A DNA stretch of 22,850 nucleotides from DASVRZ01 sp038228695 (GTDB taxonomy: Bacteria; Verrucomicrobiota; Verrucomicrobiia; Chthoniobacterales; DASVRZ01): NCBI GenBank assembly GCA_038228695.1, contig JBBRPA010000053.1, positions 1 to 22,850 on the forward strand, given 5' to 3'. The position numbers were made by a program, and so were the translations under genes. Position 1 is the stretch's first letter, and each line of letters begins with the position of its first letter. The notes under the pieces are model-generated. The model did no database searches, was not told the DNA's origin, and was given only the letters and a program-made list of their open reading frames with translations. Below, piece after piece: positions 8,140 to 16,300 of this stretch.

Positions 8140-8148
8140 TGGTATACT
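8140..8148 (+). promoter_or_regulatory. Extended -10 promoter element upstream of the small antitoxin gene
   Basis: TG at 8140-8141, one base, then TATACT at 8143-8148 matches the extended -10 form TGnTATAAT in 7 of 8 defined positions. No good -35 is present, as expected for that class. It would give a leader of roughly 50 bases before the ATG at 8206. Confidence 0.35.
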
Positions 8149-8205
8149 CCCTTAGACGCCAGATTTTCCACCTATTCGAGCAGTGTAACTGTGATACGGT
8201 GAGTT

Positions 8206-8493
8206 ATGAGAAGCTTAACCCTGTCTCTGGACGACGAAATTTACCGCAAAGCCCGCATCATCGCCGCTCAACGTGATTCCTTCATTTCCTCAATGGTAAA
8301 AAATTACCTGTTTACCCTTGCGGACGAGAGCGAGGCCCCTCGCGTCCTGAAGCAGGAACAGGAAGATTTGCTGGATAGCATCTGGAAACGACACCCCGCG
8401 TTCAACAGCTCGGAAAACCTTTCTCGCGAAGCCCTCCACGCCTCCCGCCGCGTGGAAAACCCCCGCGCCGTCGAATACGCAGTGATGTCATGA
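8206..8493 (+). CDS. VapB-like ribbon-helix-helix antitoxin
   Basis: This is a 95-residue protein beginning MRSLTLSLDDEIYRKARIIAAQ, the short beta strand plus two helices of a ribbon-helix-helix DNA-binding fold as in VapB-type antitoxins. A charged C-terminal tail follows (LKQEQEDLLDSIWKR, then SENLSREALHASRR) that in the family would wrap a PIN-domain toxin. The RxxLTLxLDD start and the SREALHxxRR end are typical for proteins encoded before vapC. Here no PIN-domain gene follows. Instead the stop codon overlaps the start of a Phd-like antitoxin frame (ATGA at 8490-8493). It may be an orphan antitoxin or may have lost its partner. The fold is fairly sure; the role as an active antitoxin is inference. 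Confidence 0.75.
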   Translation: MRSLTLSLDDEIYRKARIIAAQRDSFISSMVKNYLFTLADESEAPRVLKQEQEDLLDSIWKRHPAFNSSENLSREALHASRRVENPRAVEYAVMS

Positions 8494-8689
8494 TCGAGCA
8501 CCATCCTGAAGTCCTCAAAAAAATGGCAAAAGCGAGTTTGTCATCCTTCCCTATGAAGAATTTGTCGTCTTGCAAGAACGACTAGCCGACGCAAAAGACC
8601 TCACGGATTTGCGCGAGGCCGTCCGGCAGGAAGGCGAATTTCCCACCATTTTCTTGGAGGAATTAAAAATAAACCTAACCATGGAATAG
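8490..8689 (+). pseudogene. Phd/YefM-like antitoxin interrupted by a frameshift in an A7 run
   Basis: The ATG at 8490 overlaps the previous stop by four bases (ATGA). It reads MIEHHPEVLKK and then, because the A run at 8517-8523 has seven A, runs out of frame and stops at 8583-8585 after 31 codons. If one more A is counted, the frame continues NGKSEFVILPYEEFVVLQ and RLADAKDLTDLREAV through PTIFLEELK to TAG at 8687-8689, 66 residues in all. That is the standard look of a Phd/prevent-host-death antitoxin (GKPEFVVLPYEE, then LEDLxDLREA, then PTISLEEV). The continuation makes the frameshift real relative to the family. Whether it is decay, slippage or a sequencing error is open. No RelE/ParE toxin follows. 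Confidence 0.7.
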
Positions 8690-8702
8690 CGCATCCCCTC
8701 GT

Positions 8703-8901
8703 TTCCCCTCGTTCCCAAGTCGCACTTGGAAACGCACTTGTTCCAGCAGTTGGACTGCCTGATGGGTGTTATCCAGAGACGACATCCAACTAGACGAAGT
8801 ACAACTTCGCAGACAATGGCGTTTGCCGATTAGTAAAAAATTATAATGGATCGGCCATCTCGTCTGACTCGGTTCCAAGTGCAACTTAGTAACGAGGGGA
8901 A
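8703..8901. repeat. 199-bp element bounded by 29-bp imperfect inverted repeats
   Basis: Bases 8703-8731 and the reverse complement of 8873-8901 match at 26 of 29 positions. Each arm itself contains a smaller palindrome (AAGT...ACTT). The left arm is preceded by a second copy of CCCCTCGTT (8696-8704 and 8705-8713). Inside is a small hairpin, CGAAGT-ACA-ACTTCG, at 8795-8809. There is no coding frame in the interior. It resembles a REP doublet (BIME-like) or a MITE. It fills the whole spacer between the antitoxin remnant and the aminotransferase stop. Confidence 0.6.
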
Positions 8902-8913
8902 GGTTGTTCTCCC

Positions 8914-10263
8914 TTAATCCCACAACTCATCCAACCCTTGGCGCACGCTGTCGAAGAGGCGGTCCACTTCTTCGTGCGTGATGATGAGGGGAGGGGAGAT
9001 GGCGATGAGGTCGCGAATGCCTCGGACGATGGCTCCGTGATTTCTAACCAAAGCAGCCGCTTTGACGCCTAACACGGTAGCGGGAGTGAGTTCGGCGCGT
9101 CCGCCCCGGGGGATGACTTCCAAGGCTCCTAACAATCCGTAGCCGCGAATTTCCGTGACGGCACGGTGATCGGCAAACTCGTGCAATTTCTTTTGGAAAT
9201 ACGGTCCGATGTCGTCCTTCACATAGCGCAGCAAATGTTTTTTGCGGATAACTTCGATGTTAGCTAAGGCTGCTGCCGTCGTGACCGGATGCCCACTGTA
9301 AGTGTAGCCGTGGGCAAAGTAACCGCTGCTGCGAAGCACCTCGGCAATTTCGTCACTGACCATCGTGGCCCCGAGCGGAAGATAGCCGGAGGTTAAACCC
9401 TTCGCCATGTTCAGGATGTCGGGATCTAGATCCCACGTGGTTGGATTCGAGGCAAACCAATCGCCAACGCGTCCGAAGCCCGTGATGACTTCGTCGGAGA
9501 CGTAGAGAATCTCGTTGTCGCGGCAGAGTTTTCGGAGGGCTTTCAGATAGGAGAGGGGAGGAACGATCACGCCACCGGCTCCTTGGATCGGCTCGACAAA
9601 CATCGCGCCGATGGTGTGCGCGCCTTCCTTTTCGATCGTGAGCGCCGTTTGCTCGATGCACCACGCGCCATATTCCTCGGCGTTCATACCATTGTTAGCA
9701 GCATAAGGATGCGGGCCGGGAACGTGAATGAAGCCTTCGAGGGGTAGATCGAAGGGCAGGTAACAACCGGGCAATCCGGTAAGGCTGGTCGCGCCAAGGG
9801 TGACGCCGTGGTAGGCAAACGATCGGGTGAGGACTTTTCGTTTTTCCGATTTGCCAATCAGCTTATGGTAGGCGCGAATCGTTTTTAGGGCGGATTCCGC
9901 AGCCTCGGAACCGGAATTGCAAAACATCACGTGATTAATCCGAGGCGGGGCAATCTCCGCCAGCTCAGCGGCGAGGCGAATGGCCGGTTCCGTGGTGCTG
10001 TTAAAAAACGAGCAGTAGAACGGCAGCTTCTCCAGTTGCTCCGTGATGGCCTCGCGAATCTCCGGACAATTGTAGCCGACGTTCACGCACCACAACCCAG
10101 CAAGACCATCAAGGAGAGGACGGTCGTTTTCATCATAAACATAGACGCCGCTCGCGGACTTGATGATATGCGTGCCGCCCGTGGCATCCATGTCGGCGTG
10201 GTTGGTGAAGGGATGAAGATGGTGCGCATGGTCCATCGCTTGGAGGGAAGTTTCGGTCATCAT
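8914..10263 (-). CDS. Class III omega-amino acid/polyamine--pyruvate aminotransferase
   Basis: This is a PLP-dependent cytoplasmic aminotransferase of 449 residues. It starts at the first of two adjacent ATGs (10263); the upstream start at 10311 adds 16 residues with no family character. It opens with AMDHAHHLHPFTNHADMDATGG, then LLDGLAGLWCVNVGYN, characteristic of putrescine- or beta-alanine-pyruvate aminotransferases (SpuC-like). The PLP phosphate loop is NSGSEAAESALK, the pocket aspartate is in YVSDEVITGFGR, and the Schiff-base lysine is Lys288 in NMAKGLTSGYLPLGA. Late conserved parts are HGYTYSGHPVTTAAALA and GLLGALEV. It lies 57 bases after the glycosyltransferase and may be co-transcribed with it. 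The amino donor (putrescine, beta-alanine or other amine) cannot be fixed from sequence. A role in making an amino sugar is less likely, since those enzymes are of the DegT type. Confidence 0.9.
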   Translation of the reverse strand: MMTETSLQAMDHAHHLHPFTNHADMDATGGTHIIKSASGVYVYDENDRPLLDGLAGLWCVNVGYNCPEIREAITEQLEKLPFYCSFFNSTTEPAIRLAAELAEIAPPRINHVMFCNSGSEAAESALKTIRAYHKLIGKSEKRKVLTRSFAYHGVTLGATSLTGLPGCYLPFDLPLEGFIHVPGPHPYAANNGMNAEEYGAWCIEQTALTIEKEGAHTIGAMFVEPIQGAGGVIVPPLSYLKALRKLCRDNEILYVSDEVITGFGRVGDWFASNPTTWDLDPDILNMAKGLTSGYLPLGATMVSDEIAEVLRSSGYFAHGYTYSGHPVTTAAALANIEVIRKKHLLRYVKDDIGPYFQKKLHEFADHRAVTEIRGYGLLGALEVIPRGGRAELTPATVLGVKAAALVRNHGAIVRGIRDLIAISPPLIITHEEVDRLFDSVRQGLDELWD

Positions 10264-10320
10264 AAAGGAAGTTAATCGAACTCTTTCAACCTGTCCATGA
10301 CGGGACCGCACTGCGCCGTC

Positions 10321-11700
10321 TTACGTGGTCACCTTGAGCCAGCAGACAAGGGTGGCTCCCACCGGAGTCGAAAGACCGGTGGGCAGAATGAGTCGGGGAT
10401 CATTGCCGAGGCTTTGCAGTCGCAGGGTGCGTCCGATCTCAAGCACAGCGACGTCTCCGCGCGGCTGTAGCGATTGCAAATCCTTACCCCGCAATCGCCA
10501 AAGAACGCGCTCATCGTGCCGAAGATGAATCCCGGCAATCTCGATTAAACCACTCCGCCCGGAAGGATCGAGTCGCAACGGAGCGCCGTCGGTTTCGTAT
10601 GCGAGTTTCACGCTGACCCGTCGCCATTTTCCAATCGGCAAAACGACCCGGCTATTCCGACCACCCCCGTATTTTCCCTCCTTCGCGTAGAAGATTTCGA
10701 AAAACGTAGCCCGTGCGCCTTCGCGTTTGGCAATGATTTCATCAGCCAACTGATTTGCCGTATTCCAAATGGCCGGACCAGGCATGTAACGGGCAGGCCC
10801 ACTTTGCGATGCGTCCTCCGTCAGTCCACGGGTTCGTCGGAAGCCTTCAACTAAGGCACCGGGCGTTATCTCGTCTTCAAAAGATGGCAAGGGCACGCGA
10901 GTATGCGGAAGCGCCAGCTCCATGGCGATCGCGAGTTGGGTCAATTCCCGTTTCAAAAAATCCGGCTCCGAATGCATCCTCCGGAAGCAATCCTCCTGCT
11001 CGTGTGAGGGGCGCTCAACGTAACAACGCGGACGCCACGAGGACGGGAATTTGAAGGCGGTAACCTCCGGCACGCTCCGAAAAACCGCCCCACCCGCGTA
11101 AAACCGAGCGTAAAGATCCGACTCCGGCATCGTGGCGATCGTCCGATGATCTGACCAACCCCCAAACTTTTCGACGAGCTCCCGACGGTGAACTATCGCC
11201 GATGGAGGGGTGTGACCGCCGAGCGGAAAAATCCCGTTGGGAAAACCACCAAAAAGTCGCCGCCCTCCGCAATCGGGGGCGCCTAAGCCGACAACCAACG
11301 AAAATCCAACGTCGGCATTCGTCGCCTCCAGAACGTCAAGGTGACTTTGTAAGTGATTCGGCATCCACAAATCGTCATGCCCAAGATAGGCTATCCATTT
11401 TCCCCGAGCCTTCTCCAAGCCACGGTTATTCGGAGCGGATTGATGTCCGTGATTGACGGGAAGATTTTCCCAGAGAAACCGACTGTCGTTCAACCCAGCG
11501 ACTACCTCACCCGAATCGTCGGTGCACCCATCGCCAACAACTAACACTTCAAAATCACGGAAGGTCTGCGCCTGAATGCTAAGCAGGGCGTAGCGGAGAA
11601 CCGAACTCCAGTTGTAGGTGGCAACGATGACGCTGACGACTGGCGTGCCTGTTTCCATCAGAGCAGACGTCCCAAGTTCGCCGCGCAGTTCCGCAGGCAA
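10321..11700 (-). CDS. Family 2 glycosyltransferase with a C-terminal beta-rich domain
   Basis: The first ~230 residues form a GT-A catalytic domain: VSVIVATYNWSSVLRYALLSIQAQTFRDFEVLVVGDGCTDD, then KARGKWIAYLGHDDLW with the metal-binding Asp109-Asp110. It probably transfers a nucleotide-activated sugar to an envelope glycan at the cytoplasmic side. Residues from about 330 to 459 look like a separate beta-sandwich (VSVKLAYETDGAPLRLDPSGR, IEIAGIHLRH, ILPTGLSTPVGATL), possibly glycan-binding; I do not know its family name. The TTG at 11700 is chosen because GGGAGG lies 7 bases before it. The alternative ATG at 11658 (METGTPVVSV) has no such site and would shorten the protein by 14 residues without loss of the domain. 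It begins 3 bases after the epimerase stop. Confidence 0.85.
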   Translation of the reverse strand: MPAELRGELGTSALMETGTPVVSVIVATYNWSSVLRYALLSIQAQTFRDFEVLVVGDGCTDDSGEVVAGLNDSRFLWENLPVNHGHQSAPNNRGLEKARGKWIAYLGHDDLWMPNHLQSHLDVLEATNADVGFSLVVGLGAPDCGGRRLFGGFPNGIFPLGGHTPPSAIVHRRELVEKFGGWSDHRTIATMPESDLYARFYAGGAVFRSVPEVTAFKFPSSWRPRCYVERPSHEQEDCFRRMHSEPDFLKRELTQLAIAMELALPHTRVPLPSFEDEITPGALVEGFRRTRGLTEDASQSGPARYMPGPAIWNTANQLADEIIAKREGARATFFEIFYAKEGKYGGGRNSRVVLPIGKWRRVSVKLAYETDGAPLRLDPSGRSGLIEIAGIHLRHDERVLWRLRGKDLQSLQPRGDVAVLEIGRTLRLQSLGNDPRLILPTGLSTPVGATLVCWLKVTT

Positions 11701-11703
11701 GTT

Positions 11704-12231
11704 CTAACCTCCCAGATAGTCGCCAAAATGGTAGGGGATGATGTCGTTGTTGACTGGGAGTCGGAAAACATCAGGGTCGGCATGATCGTAAGCCCGCGTC
11801 GGCATGCTGATGAAAAGGGCATCCTTCGTCCCGATGTTTTGGTGCGCGTGATAGACTCCGGAAGGAATAACCATAATGTCGCGTTCGAGTTCGCTCCGGA
11901 AAATTTCGTTCAGCATTCCGAAGGTCAGCGAATCGGTGCGGGCATCGAAAAGCACCACCTTCGCTTCGCCTGCGCTTAGAAAAATGCGGTCGTCGTGGAG
12001 TTGATGAATGTGCCAGCCCTTGACCATGCCGGGGCGGATGGTGAATTGGTAAACATAGGTGAAGGGGGCTGGGTGAAATCCCCAGTCGGGTCGGAGAATT
12101 TCGCACAGGGTCCCGCGGTCATCAGTATGGGTCACGGCACTGCGTACCACCACGCCCTCGATCCGGCGAGCGAGCGGCGCGCCCTGCGGAGTAACGGTGG
12201 CTCTGTCTTTAACAGGTTCGGTCGGAAACAT
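11704..12231 (-). CDS. RmlC-like cupin, dTDP-4-dehydrorhamnose 3,5-epimerase family
   Basis: This is a 175-residue single-domain cupin. The strand pattern contains TDDRGTLCEILRPDW, then FTIRPGMVKGWHIHQLHDDRIFLSAGEAKVVLFDAR with His74, His76 and His79, and VIPSGVYHAHQNIG near residue 130. The DRG and KGWH motifs correspond to the D.RG and RGLHYQ blocks of RmlC. Members epimerise dTDP-4-keto-6-deoxy sugars for rhamnose-type glycans, but divergent ones (this has GWHIHQ rather than GLHYQ) may act on other nucleotide sugars or be isomerases. rmlA, rmlB and rmlD are not nearby. The 3-base gap to the following glycosyltransferase argues that they supply and use one sugar. Confidence 0.8.
   Translation of the reverse strand: MFPTEPVKDRATVTPQGAPLARRIEGVVVRSAVTHTDDRGTLCEILRPDWGFHPAPFTYVYQFTIRPGMVKGWHIHQLHDDRIFLSAGEAKVVLFDARTDSLTFGMLNEIFRSELERDIMVIPSGVYHAHQNIGTKDALFISMPTRAYDHADPDVFRLPVNNDIIPYHFGDYLGG
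11708..11713 (-). promoter_or_regulatory. Shine-Dalgarno GGGAGG that decides a TTG start
   Basis: On the minus strand GGGAGG lies inside the last codons of the epimerase gene, 7 bases before the TTG at 11700. The spacing and strength favour TTG over the downstream ATG at 11658 and imply that the glycosyltransferase is translated by ribosomes finishing the upstream gene. Confidence 0.6.
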
Positions 12232-12326
12232 GCAGATTTTTTAGACGACTCGCGCGACGGAAACAACCCCAAAGCGAAGCAGCGATGACACAAACGATTT
12301 AGTCGATCGCGGGTCGCCGAGCGTTT

Positions 12327-13172
12327 TCAGGCTCCGATTTTTTCGAAAACCCAACGCGTCGCTGCCGTGCGCGTTTCGCACCCGATCTTGCTGTAAATCT
12401 TCAGCAAATGCGTTTTCACCGTCGAACGCGCCATGTTCAGAATAATCCCGATTTCAGGATTGGTTTTGCCTTCGGTGAGCCAATACAGCACCTCTGCCTC
12501 GCGCTGGCTGATGCCGAAACTAGCCAGCTTCTCGCGAAGAAATTCTGGCTGCAAGCTGTCCGTTCTTTTCGTCAGAACCAACAGACGCTGATAGGCAATC
12601 TCGATTTGCGGCCGCAACAACTCGAGGGTCAGCATTTCGGCATCGCTGAATTCGCTGCGTTTGCGCGAGACGGCCACCGTGAGTTTGCTTTTTCCGAGTT
12701 CGACGCCGATCCACATTTCCTGATCCACCGGCGCGTAACATTCGGAGTAAAGTTGCGTCTGCCGAAACTCCCGCGTCGTGTGATATTGGGAGAACTGTTG
12801 CACGCTAATGTGAGGGATCTCAGACGGATCGGGCACATTGGGCGCTGAACTCCACAAGCGAACCAGTTCGGAGCGATCGAGGAAAATATCCCGTCCATAA
12901 TTCGCCACTAGCATGGCACCCACGGCCGCTTTCTCCGGAATCAGACTGCGCTGGACAGTCCCAGCATCCGCCGAAAGATCGAGCCAAGGAATGCAATCGA
13001 AACCGCCTCGATTGTCACATAAACTGGCCGTATCCGACGCGATGAGTTGTTTGGCCCATTGCACGATACTCATGCGCAAGCCGTCGAGCGTCGTCTGACG
13101 ATGAAAATCCAAAGTGGCCTCATGGATTTTCAGCCATTCGCGATGACTTAGACTCGCATTTTCAAGTTTCAT
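12327..13172 (-). CDS. LuxR-type transcriptional regulator
   Basis: This is a 281-residue regulator from the ATG at 13172 (MKLENASLSHREWLKIHEATLDFHRQ). The in-frame upstream extension to 13268 is unlikely, because the promoter-like sequence lies inside it. Residues from about 1 to 210 form a GAF/PAS-like sensory region without a recognisable ligand signature. Residues from about 217 to 280 are a GerE/LuxR helix-turn-helix: GISQREAEVLYWLTEGKTN, then EIGIILNMARSTVKTHLLKIYSKIGCETRTAA. There is no phospho-acceptor receiver domain. It is divergent from the giant autotransporter across 154 bases and is first in a minus-strand run with the epimerase 95 bases on. Control of the autotransporter, of itself, or both is likely but inferred. 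No Shine-Dalgarno site precedes the ATG. Confidence 0.88.
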   Translation of the reverse strand: MKLENASLSHREWLKIHEATLDFHRQTTLDGLRMSIVQWAKQLIASDTASLCDNRGGFDCIPWLDLSADAGTVQRSLIPEKAAVGAMLVANYGRDIFLDRSELVRLWSSAPNVPDPSEIPHISVQQFSQYHTTREFRQTQLYSECYAPVDQEMWIGVELGKSKLTVAVSRKRSEFSDAEMLTLELLRPQIEIAYQRLLVLTKRTDSLQPEFLREKLASFGISQREAEVLYWLTEGKTNPEIGIILNMARSTVKTHLLKIYSKIGCETRTAATRWVFEKIGA

Positions 13173-13184
13173 TACAGGATGTTT

Positions 13185-13214
13185 TTTGTATCTTAAAATC
13201 CGGGAAATTGTCAA
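13185..13214 (-). promoter_or_regulatory. Sigma70-like promoter of the LuxR-type gene with overlapping 11-bp palindrome
   Basis: Read on the minus strand, TTGACA (13209-13214, perfect) is followed after 18 bases by TACAAA (13185-13190, 4 of 6). The start point would be near 13178, leaving only about 6 untranslated bases, which fits the missing ribosome site. AATTG-T-CAATT at 13206-13216 is a perfect palindrome covering the -35 box and is a candidate operator for autoregulation. Confidence 0.4.
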
Positions 13215-13326
13215 TTGAAGATTGCCTCCTTGAGAACGGCCGCCCGTTTCACCTTGGGCATCCACCATTTGGCCGATGGCGGGACGACTTTATTTGAGGT
13301 AAATTCGCAGCAAATCCAACCTCGCC

Positions 13327-16300
13327 ATGCTTCAGAAACCATTCTTCTCCGGTAAAACCGCTCTCGTCATCGCTGCCTGTGCCGCGATCGCTCCCGCTGC
13401 GCTCCATGCCCAATCGACATTGTATTGGGATCGCAACGACTCCGCCGCCGGACCGGGCATCAGTCCGCTCGGGAGTTATTGGGGCGCCGTGGCAAACTGG
13501 AACACGAGCCCACTTGGCACTGCTGCCACCACAGGCTGGGTCAATGGTTCGAACGCGGTTTTTACAGCTACGAACAGCGGAGTCGAGACCTATCCCGGTT
13601 TTCTGGTGCAACTCCTGCGACCGATCACGCTGAATAGTCTGACTTACAACTCTGGGGAGACCAATGCCTTGCTCGTTCTTATCGGCTCTTCCCCAAGCCA
13701 AGTCATCAATCTGGCTTCCGTAGGTGCGTTTAACATCAGCGTCGATAACGACACCGAAGTTCGCATTCTCGCTCCTCTCACCGGTAACGGATACCTCGTC
13801 AAACAAGGCGGTGGCACCTTGAGTCTCGTCGGCCAGCAAAATTATCTCGGCACCGGTGGCTTGGGGACGATAGTGGAAGGCGGGAAACTGATCTTGATCG
13901 GCTCTGCTGCTAACCCTCTTCTCAGCAGCACTGCGGTCGTCCACGTCAATGCGGATACCACTGTCGGTGAGGTAGGCGGCGGCACGGCCAATCTCCGAAT
14001 ATCCAACGGTGCTCTGCTCTCTGATCGCAATGCTTACATCGGCAACACAGCGGGATCGAATGCCTTCGCACAAGTGATTGGTTCCGCCAATGGCGTCGAG
14101 TCGCTTTGGCAAAACAACGGCACCGTCACCATCGGCGGCAACGGCGGAACTGCCGAAGTGCAAGCCGAGAACCAAGGCACTTTGGCAGCGACAAACATCG
14201 TCATCGACGACCAGGGAGCTTTAACAAGTAAAAACAGCGGCATCATCCAGGCCAATACGATCACCGTCAATCAAGGCGGCTTCCTTGTTTTGGAAAATGG
14301 CGGCATTGCCCAGGTGGATACGATTCATTTAGGTAATAATGGCACCTTGCAACTGAATGCCGACCAGATGATCAGTGGCTTGACCGATCCCACGGGTCAC
14401 GGCGAGATCGTGGGTGAAGGTGGCAACCTACTTGTGCGCGGCACGGCAGACATCGTGATTGATAGCGCCATCCGTCTGACCACGGAGGGCTTTGGAGGCT
14501 TGCGGGTGCAACACAAAGACAACAGCAACCTCATTCTCAATGGACTCATCTCCGGCGCAGGCGACATCGACTTTCGCGACAATCTTTTAGGCAGAACTTT
14601 CACCCCTACGACCACGATTACCCGCGCCAATACCTATTCGGGATTGACCCAGATTCGCAACGGCGCGTTGGTCGTTACCAATACCACTGGCTCTGCGACG
14701 GGAACGGGAAATGTGGAAATCTCCGGCTCTCTTTCTGGCACTGGAAGGATTGCAGGCGATGTGAATCTCGTGGGAACCATCGCCCCGGGCCTTTCCGGTG
14801 TGGGAACGCTGACCTTGGGCCTATTGGATCTTGTGGGAAATGCCAACTTCGATCTTGGCACACCGGGAATCGTCGGCGGGACGACGAACGATCTAGTCAA
14901 TGTGACCAGCAATCTGAGTATCTCTGGCACTCTGAATGTGAATGACCTCAGCGGGTTTGGCGAAGGCACCTACCGTCTTTTTAACTACGGCGGCACGCTA
15001 GGGTTTTTCAGCCTTAGCACAGCAGGGATTTTGCCCGGCGGATACTTCTATACCGTCGATAGCTCCACCCTCGGGCAGGTCAATCTCCTCGTCACCCGGC
15101 GTGCAACGGGAACTGTGGACCCGGCATCAGGAACAGGGGATTCTTGGGACGGCACTGGCACCACCGCTAACGCTAACATTGGCGGCGGGAGCGGTCTCTG
15201 GGATAACACGACAACCAATTGGACCAACTCCTTCGGCTCCAGCAATGGAACTTGGGGAGGAAAAAGTGCCGTTTTTGCCGCTGCATCTGGCACCGTCCGG
15301 CTGAATAATCACATCGTGTTTGAGGGAATCGAATTTACCACGAACAACTACCAAATCCTCGCCAACGGAAGCTTTGAACTCAGGCCTACTGGTCAAGCCA
15401 TTCTGACCACGACCAGCGCGGACGTGACTTCCGCACTGATCGCTGCTCCGATTACTGGGAGCGGAGGATTGATCAAGCAAGGGTCGGGCACCATCAGTCT
15501 CAGTGGCACGAATACCTACACTGGCGGCACCACTTTAGAAGCTGGCACGTTGGATTTGTGGGCAGTGCAACGCACGGCTGGCGTGGGTCAGCACAGCTTC
15601 GACATCACCGCCATTGGAGATGCTCCGCTGCGGATTCGAGGAGGGGTATTGCGCTTCGCACCCAATGCTTCTGATTTGGAAACTGGTAATGGACAACAAG
15701 GCAACGAATATCATCTAAAAAATAATCTGATTGTAGAAAACAACTTTACCTTCAAGTTTTTAGATTCTGAAAGAACCCGTCTCATCAATGGTGTGCCGGC
15801 CGGTGGCAAAGCATTTTTCCGATATTATCTCGATGGCAAACTGGACTTGGCTGGTGGAAATCGTTTCATTGCCTTCGACACCGATACGCGATTTCCTATT
15901 TTTGAAACCTCTTTTGTTGACATCAATGAGATTACTAACGGCACCGGTCTGACCTTGGGGTCAGCACGTCCTGAAGTCATAAATTCAGCTGCATCATACT
16001 CTCACATTGTCTATTTCCGTGGTCCGGGAAGCAACTCCTACACTGGCACCACAACGGTTGAGAAAGGGGTTGCCCTTGCTCTGTTAAGGGAGAACTCCAT
16101 CGCAAACATTCCTGGTGATCTCGTGGTCAACCAAGGCGGAGCGATTTACAGCTACAACGAGCAGATACCAGACGAAGCCAAAGTTACGATCAACTCGACC
16201 GCGATTGTTTTTAGCCAACGTAATACCTTAATAAATGAAACCTTCGGTAGTCTGTATGGAACTGGCAATTTAAGGATCGATCGGGATTTTTACGGCCTGA

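Larger units (their letters stand above)
7879..8205. other. Spacer of 327 bases with REP-like palindromes and a promoter
   Basis: I see no coding frame of family character here. The left third follows the dehydrogenase stop without a clear terminator. The middle holds two related 13-bp palindromes (listed separately), and the right end holds an extended -10 element for the antitoxin gene. The rest is AT-richer than the genes around it. Confidence 0.6.

Noticed and set aside
8206..8493. A VapC toxin following the VapB-like gene
   Set aside because: All frames from 8490 to 8912 were read. Only the Phd-like remnant and noncoding repeats occur; there is no PIN-domain acidic motif.
13249..14175. 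Minus-strand frame of 308 codons over the autotransporter start
   Set aside because: It lies over the signal peptide and first cap of the autotransporter and across the divergent spacer, with no family-like content.
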